Shown here one piece after another: positions 1 to 7,422 of a DNA stretch of 64,000 nt. Numbering within the stretch: the stretch's first letter is position 1; every line of letters starts with the position of its first letter. The notes under the pieces are model-generated. The model did not search any database, was not told the DNA's origin, and saw only the letters and a program-made list of their open reading frames with translations. This DNA comes from Clostridium mobile (GTDB taxonomy: Bacteria; Bacillota; Clostridia; Clostridiales; Clostridiaceae): contig NZ_JAHLQF010000002.1 of NCBI RefSeq assembly GCF_018918285.1, positions 124,001 to 188,000 on the forward strand, given 5' to 3'. Both the position numbers and the translations under genes were made by a program.

Positions 1-54
1 GATGTATGAGCATGCCTTTAGTTAGAGAAAATCTATAAGAATCGATAAAAATGG

Positions 55-81
55 AAGAATGGTTAAAGCCATTCTTTTTTT
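55..81 (+). terminator. Rho-independent terminator
   Basis: An 8-bp inverted repeat (AAGAATGG / CCATTCTT) is followed by a run of T. It would end a transcript entering from the left of the window. The gene that uses it lies almost wholly outside. The rest of 1-260 is AT-rich and holds no supported gene. Confidence 0.8.
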
Positions 82-260
82 ATACTCTACTATTAAAAAG
101 GAATTGGTTGCATATTTACGGTATTTTTATTGGTATAAATATTTGTTATTAGAAACCTGTTATAATATAAAACATATGCTTATAAAGATAAGCAATATCA
201 ATGTATTTTATGAAGCAATATATAATAAACTTTTTAAAATAGAAAGGATAAAAGATTAGA

Positions 261-941
261 ATGAGAATAAATAAACTTCTTAGCAATCTTGGTTTTTGTT
301 CTAGGAGAGAAACCAATAGACTTATTGAAGAAAATAGAGTAACAGTAAATGGAGAACTCTGTGAACCAGGGCAATGGGTGGAAGAGGGAGATGTTATTCT
401 TATAGACAATAAGCCAATTCCAGTGAAAGATAAAATTTATATTGTATTGAACAAACCAGTAGGGATTATTTGTACTGCGGCAAAGGAAATAGAAAATAAT
501 ATAATTAATTTTATAAATTATCCAGAATATATTTTCCCAGTAGGTAGATTGGACAAAGCTTCTCAAGGATTAATATTAATGACCAATGACGGTGATTTAG
601 CAAATAAAATTTTAGAATCGGAAAGTGAACATGAAAAAGAATACATAGTAACTGTTAATAAAACTTTTGATGATGATTTTTTAAAAGGAATGGCTGAAGG
701 TGTAGAAATCCGTGGAGGTAAAACAAGACATTGTAAGGTTACTAGAGTTAATGAAGATACTTTTCGTATTATTCTCACACAGGGACTGAATAAACAAATT
801 CGAAGAATGAGCAAGGTCTTTGGATATACAGTTATACGTTTAGAGCGTATTAGAATTGTTAATATAAAAATAGATGGTATAGATATTGGTAAATGGCGCA
901 ATCTTACGGAGGAAGAGGTAGTGGAATTGAGAAATTTGTAA
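261..941 (+). CDS. rluF: 23S rRNA pseudouridine synthase, RluF/RsuA family
   Basis: This cytosolic enzyme isomerises a specific uridine of rRNA to pseudouridine; RluF acts on 23S rRNA next to position 2604. The 226 residues contain an N-terminal S4 RNA-binding domain (about 1-60, starting RINKLLSNLGFCSRRE). The catalytic domain has the GRLD motif with catalytic Asp near residue 98 (GRLDKASQGLILMTNDG) and the late GLNKQIRRM segment typical of the RsuA/RluB/E/F group. Length is normal for the family. The ATG is the first in-frame start, with an AAAGGA site somewhat far upstream. It stands alone, with a terminator before it and repeat DNA after it. Whether it is RluF, RluB or RluE cannot be fully settled by eye; the LNKQIRRM form favours RluF. 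Confidence 0.88.
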   Translation: MRINKLLSNLGFCSRRETNRLIEENRVTVNGELCEPGQWVEEGDVILIDNKPIPVKDKIYIVLNKPVGIICTAAKEIENNIINFINYPEYIFPVGRLDKASQGLILMTNDGDLANKILESESEHEKEYIVTVNKTFDDDFLKGMAEGVEIRGGKTRHCKVTRVNEDTFRIILTQGLNKQIRRMSKVFGYTVIRLERIRIVNIKIDGIDIGKWRNLTEEEVVELRNL

Positions 942-1027
942 AGGTAATTTTTTGTCATATGAAATAATTTATAAATTTAAAATAAGATAAATACAGGAAT
1001 TTAAATTTGTAAGATGGCAATAATATC

Positions 1028-1274
1028 AAGTGATTCTTAGCTTCAGATGGAGTTTGCTTAAAAGGAATACTTACTCCAACTGAAGGTTATTAAGAGATTT
1101 CTTAGAAGATTTGCTTCTTAGAAATCCTTATCCTTTAGGGGAAGAACTTATCCAGGGACGTAGCATCAGTTATGCACAGCATAAGAACTCTAAATCGCTG
1201 AAGCTCAAGAGTTCTAATATCTCTCACTTGTAGAAAAGCGATGGGAGTATTACGGATGGTAGTCATCGGATAAA
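1028..1274 (+). repeat. Dispersed structured element, copy A (247 bp)
   Basis: This is one of four copies (others at 14195, 38879 and 54081) that all start CAAGTGATTCTTAGCTTCAG and end TAGTCATCGGATAAA. It contains a near-perfect 5' hairpin (CTTCAGATGGAGT / ACTCCAACTGAAG), a hairpin TTATG-CACAG-CATAA, and long-range complements: CATCMGTTAT with ATTACGGATG, and TTATCC with GGATAA. The copy carries the internal block with TTCTTAGAAGATTTGCTTCTTAGAA and the block CTGAAGCTCAAGAGTTC. No ORF is inside. It could be a non-autonomous IS200/IS605- or IStron-like element, or a mobile structured RNA. The family name is not known to me. Confidence 0.85.
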
Positions 1275-1301
1275 ATTATATATAAAGAGAGGTACATTAA
1301 T

Positions 1302-1904
1302 ATGAGTAAAGTATTATATATTAAAGCAAATGCAAAAAAAGACGGGGAATCAAGAACTTTTAGAATTTCTGATAGTTTTATTGAAAAATATAAGGAGCTT
1401 AATCCGAATGACGAAATTATAACTTTAGACTTATATCAGGAGGGGATAGGGTTTCTAACAGAGGAAGGAATTAACCTTCATAGACCAAAACCAGGAGAAG
1501 GTAAAGAACATCCGATTTTAAAATACGCATATCAATTTGCAGAAGCAGACAAATATATAGTTGCAGCACCATTTTGGAATTTAAGTTTTCCAGCAATTTT
1601 AAAGGCATATATAGATTATATATGTGTTACAGGAATTACATTCAAATACACAGCAGAGGGGCCAATAGGGTTATGCCAAGGTAAGAAGGCAGTTCACATT
1701 GTTGCAAGAGGTGGCGGATATTCAGAGGAACCAGCGGCAGGATATGAAATGGGAGATAGATATTTGAGAACAATCTTTGGATTCTTGGGAATAACTGATT
1801 TTACTACAATAGCAGCAAATAAACTAGATGTTATTGGTGAAGACGTAGAAGCAATTATGCAAGATACGATTGCAGAAGCTCAATATAAGGCAAAAAGTTT
1901 TTAG
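1302..1904 (+). CDS. azoR: FMN-dependent NADH-azoreductase (AzoR family)
   Basis: This is a cytosolic flavodoxin-fold quinone/azo reductase that uses FMN and NAD(P)H to reduce quinones, azo dyes and nitro compounds by two-electron steps. The 200-residue length is typical for AzoR. The N-terminal FMN phosphate loop (VLYIKANAKKDGESRTFRIS), the PFWNLSFPAILKAYIDY segment and the GVTF/GITFKYT region are all present. The start ATG follows AAGAGAGG at good spacing. It sits about 30 bp after a dispersed repeat, is convergent with the nitroreductase gene, and shares the terminator region between them. Its neighbours are also flavoenzymes, suggesting a redox or xenobiotic-defence neighbourhood, although transcription is separate. 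Confidence 0.9.
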   Translation: MSKVLYIKANAKKDGESRTFRISDSFIEKYKELNPNDEIITLDLYQEGIGFLTEEGINLHRPKPGEGKEHPILKYAYQFAEADKYIVAAPFWNLSFPAILKAYIDYICVTGITFKYTAEGPIGLCQGKKAVHIVARGGGYSEEPAAGYEMGDRYLRTIFGFLGITDFTTIAANKLDVIGEDVEAIMQDTIAEAQYKAKSF

Positions 1905-2022
1905 ACTTTATTTTATTATATAAGTATTTGAAGAATGAATGATTTAACTTATTTTTTAAAAATAAGCTTATTTTAGAACACAATGAAAAACCGTAATATA
2001 TATAATTTATTGAATATAAAAT

Positions 2023-2049
2023 AAACCAGTGCTTGAATAACACTGGTTT
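2023..2049 (-). terminator. Terminator between azoR and the nitroreductase
   Basis: The inverted repeat AAACCAGTG / CACTGGTTT lies between convergent genes. It is followed by T-rich sequence on the minus strand and by TTTTAC on the plus strand, so it can probably act in both directions. Confidence 0.75.
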
Positions 2050-2060
2050 TACTACTTAAA

Positions 2061-2579
2061 TTAAAAATGATTATATAAAACAGTTTGTGAAATATCCTTC
2101 CTTTTTGTATGGTTTGGATGGACTTTTGCATCTTTACTTGGATAGCCTAATGGGAGAATACATACTGGTTCAATATTTGATGGTATATTAAAAGCATTAC
2201 GAACAGCAATTGGATCAAAATGGCCAACCCATGTTGTGCCTAATCCAAGTTCAGTAGCTTGCAACATCATATGTGTGGCAACAATACTTGCATCGATATC
2301 AGTATGAATTTTTCCATCATAGCTACGCTTCCATGCCTCATCTTTGTTAGCACATACAAGTAAAGCTATAGGTGCATTGAAGTGAAAAACTGTACAGTCT
2401 TTTAATTTAGCAAGTGCCTCATCACTTTCAATTATTAAAATTCTTTGAGGTTGATAATTTACAGCAGTAGGTGATAATTGACCAGCTTGTAAAATTAAAT
2501 CTAGTTTTTCTTGTTCAACCTTCTTAACATCAAAATATCTTAAAGAGTATCTTTCCTTTGCTAGTTCTATAAAATTCAT
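2061..2579 (-). CDS. Nitroreductase family protein
   Basis: This is an FMN-binding oxidoreductase of the nitroreductase fold and short class (172 residues). The N-terminus FIELAKERYSLRYFD is the usual FMN-contact start of the family (RxSxRxF). LSPTAVNYQPQRILII and ATELGLGTTWVGHFD match the FMN and dimer segments, and GYPSKDAKVHPNHTKRK is the typical C-terminal tail. The start ATG follows AAGGAGG with ideal spacing. It lies 12 bp downstream of the flavin reductase gene on the same strand, so the two form an operon divergent from the HxlR regulator, which is the likely controller. The physiological substrate is unknown; flavin, quinone or nitro compounds are all possible. Confidence 0.88.
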   Translation of the reverse strand: MNFIELAKERYSLRYFDVKKVEQEKLDLILQAGQLSPTAVNYQPQRILIIESDEALAKLKDCTVFHFNAPIALLVCANKDEAWKRSYDGKIHTDIDASIVATHMMLQATELGLGTTWVGHFDPIAVRNAFNIPSNIEPVCILPLGYPSKDAKVHPNHTKRKDISQTVLYNHF

Positions 2580-2591
2580 AGAAATACCTCC

Positions 2592-3101
2592 TTATTCTTT
2601 TATAAGAATTTTTTCTACTTCAGCTATATATACCGTATGATGATCTTTTTCAGGATACCATTTTTCATCTAGTTCCTTTTTGATAAAGCATTCAGGCTTA
2701 AAATCTTGTGCATATAATTTCTTGCATATAATTACAAGATTTGCTTCTTGGAAGTATGGTGTATTGTCTAAATGTTGAATTGTTAAATTAGATTTTGAAA
2801 TCTTATCTTCATCTCTACCGGATACAGTTCCAAGATAACTTAATTGTTTTTTGAAGCTTTCATCAAAGAATGTTAGAGAAAAAGTATCAGAGTTATCTAC
2901 AAATTCTTTAGTAAAACGCTGAGGTCTTATAACAATATAAGTTACATTTTTACCCCACATAAAACCAAAACCGCCCCATGCCGCAGTCATTGTATTTACT
3001 TTACTATCTTTCTCAGCTGTGATGAGCATCCAATCTCTACCTATAAGTTGAAATGGGCTTTTGTTTAATTCCTCAGGTTTGATTTCTATAAATTTATTCA
3101 T
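2592..3101 (-). CDS. Flavin reductase family protein (DIM6/NTAB, FMN-binding split barrel)
   Basis: This split-barrel flavoprotein is related to NAD(P)H:flavin oxidoreductases. Visible family signatures are the early SPFQLIGRDWMLITA segment, SKVNTMTAAWGGFGFMW, VTYIVIRPQRFTKEFVDNSDTF and a long C-terminal half rich in charged residues. The chosen start is the ATG at 3101 (MNKFIEI), because AAAGGAG lies 12 nt before it; an ATG at 3122 would place that site inside the gene. The protein is then 169 aa. It is the first gene of a two-gene operon with the nitroreductase and is divergent from hxlR. It may supply reduced flavin or act on its own substrate. Confidence 0.85.
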   Translation of the reverse strand: MNKFIEIKPEELNKSPFQLIGRDWMLITAEKDSKVNTMTAAWGGFGFMWGKNVTYIVIRPQRFTKEFVDNSDTFSLTFFDESFKKQLSYLGTVSGRDEDKISKSNLTIQHLDNTPYFQEANLVIICKKLYAQDFKPECFIKKELDEKWYPEKDHHTVYIAEVEKILIKE

Positions 3102-3183
3102 AGTTATAGTGTCTCCTTTCATGATATAAATTATTTTGCAAAATATTCTTATATAAATTATTATATAAATGATAATAAAAAGA

Positions 3184-3210
3184 TAGTATGCACTTTAATG
3201 TAAGATACTA
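3184..3210 (+). promoter_or_regulatory. Candidate HxlR operator
   Basis: The inverted repeat TAGTAT-N15-ATACTA lies in the divergent promoter region, 20 bp before the HxlR start. HxlR-type regulators bind dyad sites in such intergenic regions. Assignment to this regulator is inferred from position. Confidence 0.5.
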
Positions 3211-3230
3211 ACCAAAAGGAGAGTAATGGA

Positions 3231-3578
3231 ATGGATAAAAAAATAGAAGTAAACTCAGAGCCATTTGAATATACACTATCTGTAATCGGAGGTAAGTGGA
3301 AGATGACTATAATGTTTTGGCTACATACATGTGAAGTGTTGCGTTATGGAGAACTAAAGAGATGTGTTAAAGGCATTACTCATAAAATGTTAAGTAGTCA
3401 GCTAAAGGAACTTGAGTCTGATGATATTATAGTGCGTAAAGAATATCACCAAGTACCACCAAAAGTAGAGTACTTTTTATCAAAGAAAGGACTATCTCTT
3501 ATGCCTATTTTAGAAGAGATGTGTAAGTGGGGGCATTTGAATATTGAGGATAGCGATTGTTTAGAATTAAAGAAATAA
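3231..3578 (+). CDS. HxlR-family winged-helix transcriptional regulator
   Basis: This is a 115-residue MarR-like winged-helix protein of the HxlR family, which commonly controls flavin-dependent redox or aldehyde-detoxification genes. The family opening FEYTLSVIGGKWKMTIMFWL is clear, followed by LRYGELKRCVKGITHKMLSSQLKELESDDIIVRKEYHQVPPKVEY, which covers the helix-turn-helix and wing. No N-terminal Cys typical of HypR-like redox sensors is evident, although there is one Cys in helix 2 (HTCEVL). AAAGGAGAG precedes the ATG. It is divergent from the flavin reductase/nitroreductase operon and a dyad lies between them, so control of that operon and of itself is likely. Confidence 0.9.
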   Translation: MDKKIEVNSEPFEYTLSVIGGKWKMTIMFWLHTCEVLRYGELKRCVKGITHKMLSSQLKELESDDIIVRKEYHQVPPKVEYFLSKKGLSLMPILEEMCKWGHLNIEDSDCLELKK

Positions 3579-3613
3579 TTGTGTTATTTAAAATATATTT
3601 TGAGAGGAGATAA

Positions 3614-4420
3614 TTGATATTAATGATTGACAATGAAAATATAGAGAAGAAATTTAGTAATGAATTAATTCTACTTCATTCAAAGGATCATATTGCCTTT
3701 TTCACAGATAAAGTAGATACTCATTATCACAGTCATAATTATATTCAAATTACTATTGGACTTGAGAAAGGTTTTAATATTACTGTAGAAAAGGACTCAC
3801 TCTATACAGAGGGCATTATTGTAAATTCCAACATTAGTCATAGATTATATGGGTATAATGAATGGCAGTTATATTTATTAATTAACCCAGAATCCCACTT
3901 TGGAGAGGCAATAAAAAGAAATTTCTTACAAGAAAAACAAGTATATGTATTAGGAGAAAAGGAGATAAGGGATATTATTCAACTTGATATTCAATCAATG
4001 CCAAGAATGATTAATTCCCTAGAATACAGTAAGTTTATAAAAAGATTAAAAGAAGTTTTAAATATATCAAATTATAATCTGCAACATAAAATAGATGATC
4101 GTATACAAAAGATTTTAACTTACATAGGAGCTTATCCATTAGATAAATTATCTGTTAAAGAATTGAGTAATATGATTTTTTTATCAGAAAGTAGATTATC
4201 GCATTTATTTAAAGAAGAAATTGGCATATCTTTAACCAGCTACATACTACATGAAAAATTAGAAAAAGCTTTTTATCTAATATTTAACGGATTAAATATT
4301 ACTGATTCAGCCATTGAAGCTGGATTCAGCAGTTCTTCTCATTTTACTCGCACCGTTCGGGACAAGTTAGGAATGGCTCCAAGAGAAATTATAAAAAACA
4401 GCAGATATTTGAAAGTATAG
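3614..4420 (+). CDS. AraC-family transcriptional regulator
   Basis: This 268-residue regulator has an N-terminal cupin-like ligand-sensing half (about 1-150, with HYHSHNYIQITIG as the first cupin strand) and a C-terminal double helix-turn-helix AraC domain (about 165-262). Characteristic stretches are LSVKELSNMIFLSESRLSHLFKEEIG and the closing AIEAGFSSSSHFTRTVRDKLGMAPREI. The TTG at 3614 is favoured because AGGAG lies five bases before it; an ATG follows at 3623. It is 36 bp after hxlR on the same strand and may be cotranscribed. The effector and targets are unknown. The downstream transglutaminase-like gene is a candidate target by position only. Confidence 0.88.
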   Translation: MILMIDNENIEKKFSNELILLHSKDHIAFFTDKVDTHYHSHNYIQITIGLEKGFNITVEKDSLYTEGIIVNSNISHRLYGYNEWQLYLLINPESHFGEAIKRNFLQEKQVYVLGEKEIRDIIQLDIQSMPRMINSLEYSKFIKRLKEVLNISNYNLQHKIDDRIQKILTYIGAYPLDKLSVKELSNMIFLSESRLSHLFKEEIGISLTSYILHEKLEKAFYLIFNGLNITDSAIEAGFSSSSHFTRTVRDKLGMAPREIIKNSRYLKV

Positions 4421-4462
4421 TTATAAAAATCCCCTTATAATAAAATAAAAAAGGGTGATTAT

Positions 4463-5161
4463 ATGGAGAGGTATTTAAAACAAACCACATTATTAGATTT
4501 CAACACGCCGTCTATTCAAGATTTAATTATCAGTAGAGGATGGAAGGAGTTAAAAGAAGAAGAAAAGATTAAAGCGGTTTATGATTTTGTACGAAATGAA
4601 ATCAAGTTTGGCTACAATAGAAGTGATGATATAATTGCTTCTGAAGTTTTAAAAGATGGATATGGACAATGTAATACAAAAAGTATACTTTTAATGGCTT
4701 TGTTAAGAGGTTTAGGTATCCCATGCAGAATTCACGGCTTTTATATAGATAAAAAAATGCAGAAAGGTGCATTAACAGGGATCGCTTATTTATTCGCTCC
4801 TAAAAAAATTGTTCATGCTTGGACAGAAGTGTATTTCAATAATCAGTGGGTAGCTTTAGAAGGGGTAATTATTGATGATAAATATCTTGACCAAGTAAAA
4901 GATAAACTTTGTAATTTTAATAAAGGCTATATAGGTTATGGGATTTCTGTAGATAACAAAGAAAAGATCAACCTTTGTTGGCAAGGGCAAAGCACATATA
5001 TTCAAAGTTTTTCTATTACAGATGACTTAGGTATTTTCAATAGTCCTGATGATTTTTTTATGAAATATAATAATACTAGTAACAAAATAAAAAGGCTTTT
5101 ATTTAATATTTTAAGAAAAAGAATCAATAAGAAATTAGATTGGATCAGATATAGTAAATAA
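4463..5161 (+). CDS. Transglutaminase-like (papain-fold) domain protein
   Basis: This 232-residue protein has a transglutaminase-like core. The catalytic Cys is near residue 70 in GYGQCNTKSILLMALLRGLGIPCRIHGF, and the catalytic His near 118 is in HAWTEVYFNNQWVALEGV, with an acidic residue after it. No signal peptide or membrane segment is seen, so it is probably cytosolic. Such proteins in bacteria are often proteases or amidases rather than true transglutaminases, and the substrate is unknown. AAGGGTG precedes the ATG. It is 42 bp after the AraC gene on the same strand. The C-terminal 40 residues are basic and have no family signature I recognise. Confidence 0.8.
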   Translation: MERYLKQTTLLDFNTPSIQDLIISRGWKELKEEEKIKAVYDFVRNEIKFGYNRSDDIIASEVLKDGYGQCNTKSILLMALLRGLGIPCRIHGFYIDKKMQKGALTGIAYLFAPKKIVHAWTEVYFNNQWVALEGVIIDDKYLDQVKDKLCNFNKGYIGYGISVDNKEKINLCWQGQSTYIQSFSITDDLGIFNSPDDFFMKYNNTSNKIKRLLFNILRKRINKKLDWIRYSK

Positions 5162-5197
5162 TTTTAATGATAAATATAAAAGATAGTAATTATTATA

Positions 5198-5237
5198 CGC
5201 ATAGTACATTGACAGACATAGTACTATGCGTTATATT
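5198..5237 (+). promoter_or_regulatory. Promoter with overlapping 10-bp palindromic operator (PadR module 1)
   Basis: A consensus promoter is visible: TTGACA (5209-5214), a 17-bp spacer, and TATATT (5232-5237). Perfect 10-bp arms CGCATAGTAC (5198-5207) and GTACTATGCG (5221-5230) straddle the -35 box and the spacer. Binding there would block RNA polymerase. The first gene encodes a PadR repressor, so autoregulation is the simplest reading. Confidence 0.8.
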
Positions 5238-5257
5238 ATTGTTAGGAGGTGATTTTA

Positions 5258-5596
5258 TTGACTCTTAGCAATGTGAGTAGCGACCTTATAAGGGGTAATA
5301 TAGATACTATTATACTTTGTGTTTTATGCAATAAAGACAGTTATGGTTATGAGATTATAAAAACTATAAAGGAAAATAGCGGCGGTAAATATGAGTTAAA
5401 AGAGCCTACCCTTTATTCTAGCTTAAAAAGATTAGAGACTCAAAACATGGTGGAATCCTATTGGGGAAACGAAAGTCAAGGTGGTAGAAGAAAATATTAT
5501 AAGATCACCTCAAATGGTTTAGAAATGTATAAGAGTAATTATGAAGCTTGGAAAATTGCTCGGGATGTTATTGATAAATTGATTAAAATTAGATAG
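5258..5596 (+). CDS. PadR-family transcriptional regulator
   Basis: This is a small (112 aa) winged-helix repressor of PadR subfamily 2. The family pattern is plain: DTIILCVLCNKDSYGYEIIKTI, then the wing-helix EPTLYSSLKRLETQNMVESYWG, and SQGGRRKYYKITSNG. The TTG at 5258 is the preferred start, eight bases after TAGGAGG; the GTG at 5249 would overlap the ribosome binding site. It heads a three-gene operon with the membrane proteins that follow (11-bp gap, then a 1-bp overlap). Small PadR proteins next to membrane-protein genes commonly regulate their own operon in response to membrane stress or drugs. The promoter palindrome supports this. Confidence 0.9.
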   Translation: MTLSNVSSDLIRGNIDTIILCVLCNKDSYGYEIIKTIKENSGGKYELKEPTLYSSLKRLETQNMVESYWGNESQGGRRKYYKITSNGLEMYKSNYEAWKIARDVIDKLIKIR

Positions 5597-5607
5597 GAGG
5601 ATAGTTT

Positions 5608-6273
5608 ATGAAAGATCTTGAAAAATATGTTGATAGGCTATTTGAAAATTATAAAAAAACAGAGGAAACAGAAGATTTACGTGAAGAAATTTTGAGCAAT
5701 CTAGAAGCTAGAATTAAGGATAATATGGATAGTGGACTAGAATATAAAAAGGCATATAAAGAAGCTATAAAAAATATTCAAAGTATTGATATGTTTATTG
5801 ATGATAATAAAAAAATATATATTAATAGATTCAAAAAAGAATTGGCTCAAATAGGAGTTTTATACGCTTTAATTGGATGGATATTGACTATACCATTAAG
5901 ATTGATATTTAAATCTACGGTAAATAATATTTTCATGATTGCATTGATTTGTACAGGGATAGTATATTTATTTATGATTTACAAAAAAGATGATGAATAT
6001 TTAAGCCAAACTTCAACAATTGACATGAATGATATTAACACTATAAAAAATTATACTTGGATTGTTTGGGGAATATTTGTACTTTTAATAATGATAGTTA
6101 ATTTTGGTGTTCGTTTTGCAAGCAATATTTGGTTTTCACGTCCAATTAGAATTGACGGACCCTATCAATTTGCAATGATAGCGGGTGGTTTTTTTATACC
6201 TTTGTTATCCATAATAATCCCTCTATTTATAAATAGAGCTTGCAAGTTAATAAATGAATATGAGGTGAATTAA
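5608..6273 (+). CDS. Membrane protein with permease-prefix (DUF1700-like) N-terminus
   Basis: The protein has 221 residues. The N-terminal 75 residues are a charged helical segment (LEKYVDRLFENYKKTEETEDLREEILSNLEARIKD) of the kind found before membrane domains in PadR-linked proteins. Four hydrophobic segments follow near 86-104, 108-125, 148-168 and 190-212. It was probably translated together with the PadR gene (AGGAGG 8 bases before its ATG), and its stop overlaps the next start. The function is unknown. The context suggests an effector or sensor in an envelope-stress module controlled by the PadR protein. Confidence 0.72.
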   Translation: MKDLEKYVDRLFENYKKTEETEDLREEILSNLEARIKDNMDSGLEYKKAYKEAIKNIQSIDMFIDDNKKIYINRFKKELAQIGVLYALIGWILTIPLRLIFKSTVNNIFMIALICTGIVYLFMIYKKDDEYLSQTSTIDMNDINTIKNYTWIVWGIFVLLIMIVNFGVRFASNIWFSRPIRIDGPYQFAMIAGGFFIPLLSIIIPLFINRACKLINEYEVN

Positions 6274-6860
6274 TGGTGAAAAGACGCAATTTTATAATAA
6301 TTATTTTGCTTGTATTTGGCATATCAGCATTTGGAATTACAGAGTTTATTATTAAGCCAAGACAAGAAGAGAAGAGAGCTAAATATCGATTAGAGCAACA
6401 AAATTCACTAACACATGATTTTAAAGGACTTTTTAAATATAAAACCAAATACATGGGGGATAGTTCAAATATTGTAAACCTAAATTATTCACTTCCACTA
6501 GGTAATGTTCCTAGAACAAATGAAATTGATTCAGATAATCTTGAGTATATAATCAACTATGAAGAAAGTGCATTAAAGATCGGAAAAGAGAAAGTTAAAA
6601 CTGACTTAATCTACAATGCTACAGCAAATTTTGCCTTGATAGATAATTTAGAAGCAATTACTTTTAATTTTACAGATTCCTCATACAAAATAGCAAGAAA
6701 TGATGTGGAAGATTGGTATAAGATAGATCTATCTTCTCTTGTAGATGAGACAAAGTGGTCAAAAGAGATTCAAGAAAAGTTAGAGGAAAAAAATTATGTA
6801 GATGAATTCTGGAAGGCTAACTTTATGGAGATAAAGGATAGAGTTGCAAGTAGTTTTTAA
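6273..6860 (+). CDS. Membrane-anchored extracytoplasmic protein, DUF4825-like
   Basis: This 195-residue protein has one N-terminal transmembrane or uncleaved signal segment (about residues 7-25), no lipobox, and a soluble extracytoplasmic part. The stretch GLFKYKTKYMGDSSNIVNLNYSLPLGN resembles DUF4825 proteins, which occur beside regulators and membrane proteins in Firmicutes. The start ATG overlaps the preceding stop (TAATG), so translation is probably coupled. It is the last gene of the PadR-1 operon, with a strong terminator about 65 bp downstream. No catalytic motif is visible and the function is unknown. Confidence 0.68.
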   Translation: MVKRRNFIIIILLVFGISAFGITEFIIKPRQEEKRAKYRLEQQNSLTHDFKGLFKYKTKYMGDSSNIVNLNYSLPLGNVPRTNEIDSDNLEYIINYEESALKIGKEKVKTDLIYNATANFALIDNLEAITFNFTDSSYKIARNDVEDWYKIDLSSLVDETKWSKEIQEKLEEKNYVDEFWKANFMEIKDRVASSF

Positions 6861-6925
6861 TATGATTTTATAGAATTAATTTTAGAAGAGCTAAATAAAA
6901 CATTAGATTTATATTTAAGTTTAAT

Positions 6926-6964
6926 AAGCCAATGATACTGTGTAGATATCATTGGCTTTTTTAT
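6926..6964 (+). terminator. Terminator of PadR module 1
   Basis: A 12-bp stem AAGCCAATGATA / TATCATTGGCTT is followed by TTTTTTAT. Confidence 0.9.
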
Positions 6965-6992
6965 ATAATTTTTTGACTTGAATTTATTCTAT

Positions 6993-7052
6993 TTGACAAC
7001 TATGTCACAGCGTGATATAGTTTAATTATGATATGTCACACTGTGACATATC
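6993..7052 (+). promoter_or_regulatory. Promoter with two operators (PadR module 2)
   Basis: TTGACA (6993-6998), a 17-bp spacer and TATAGT (7016-7021) form the promoter. Operator 1 (TATGTCAC-N3-GTGATATA, 7001-7019) fills the spacer. Operator 2 is a perfect palindrome (7030-7052) with 11-base arms GATATGTCACA and TGTGACATATC around one base. ATGTC/GACAT half-sites match the ATGT-ACAT type site known for PadR proteins. Confidence 0.82.
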
Positions 7053-7080
7053 ACAATTAAATATAGTTAGGGGAGACAGT

Positions 7081-7422
7081 ATGAGTGTGGAAAAGGTATT
7101 AAAAGCATTTATCCCAATGACGGAAACCGCATATTATATTCTTCTTTCGCTTACAGAACCAAGGCATGGATATGGAATAATACAGCATGTTGAAAAAATA
7201 ACTAATGGAAGAATTAGGCTTGGGTCAGGGACTGTATATGGTACATTATCTAAAATGCAAAAGAGTGAAGTTATCTCTGTGTATTCTGATGAGGAACGAA
7301 GAACCATATATGAAATAACTGATATAGGGAAAATTTTAATTAAAGAAGAGATCAATAGAATAAAAGAGTTATACAATAATGCACTTACATATGAGGAGTG
7401 GTTTTATGAAAAAGATAATTAA
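7081..7422 (+). CDS. PadR-family transcriptional regulator
   Basis: This 113-residue winged-helix repressor contains TETAYYILLSLTEPRHGYGIIQHVEKITNGRI, followed by LGSGTVYGTLSKMQKSEVISVYSDEERRTIYEITDIGK, the PadR recognition helix and wing. The ATG at 7081 follows TAGGGGAG; an upstream in-frame start at 7033 would lie inside the operator and is rejected. Its 3' end overlaps the DUF2812 gene by 17 bp, so the pair is cotranscribed and coupled. PadR plus DUF2812 pairs recur in Firmicutes. The very symmetrical operators upstream indicate negative autoregulation. Confidence 0.9.
   Translation: MSVEKVLKAFIPMTETAYYILLSLTEPRHGYGIIQHVEKITNGRIRLGSGTVYGTLSKMQKSEVISVYSDEERRTIYEITDIGKILIKEEINRIKELYNNALTYEEWFYEKDN

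Noticed and set aside
59-259. 66-codon plus-strand frame before rluF
   Set aside because: Begins inside a terminator stem, has no ribosome binding site and an AT-driven composition.
1028-1274. Group I intron or known riboswitch identity for the dispersed element
   Set aside because: The conserved group I core words were not found and the length is short; no riboswitch consensus matched. Kept as an unnamed structured repeat.
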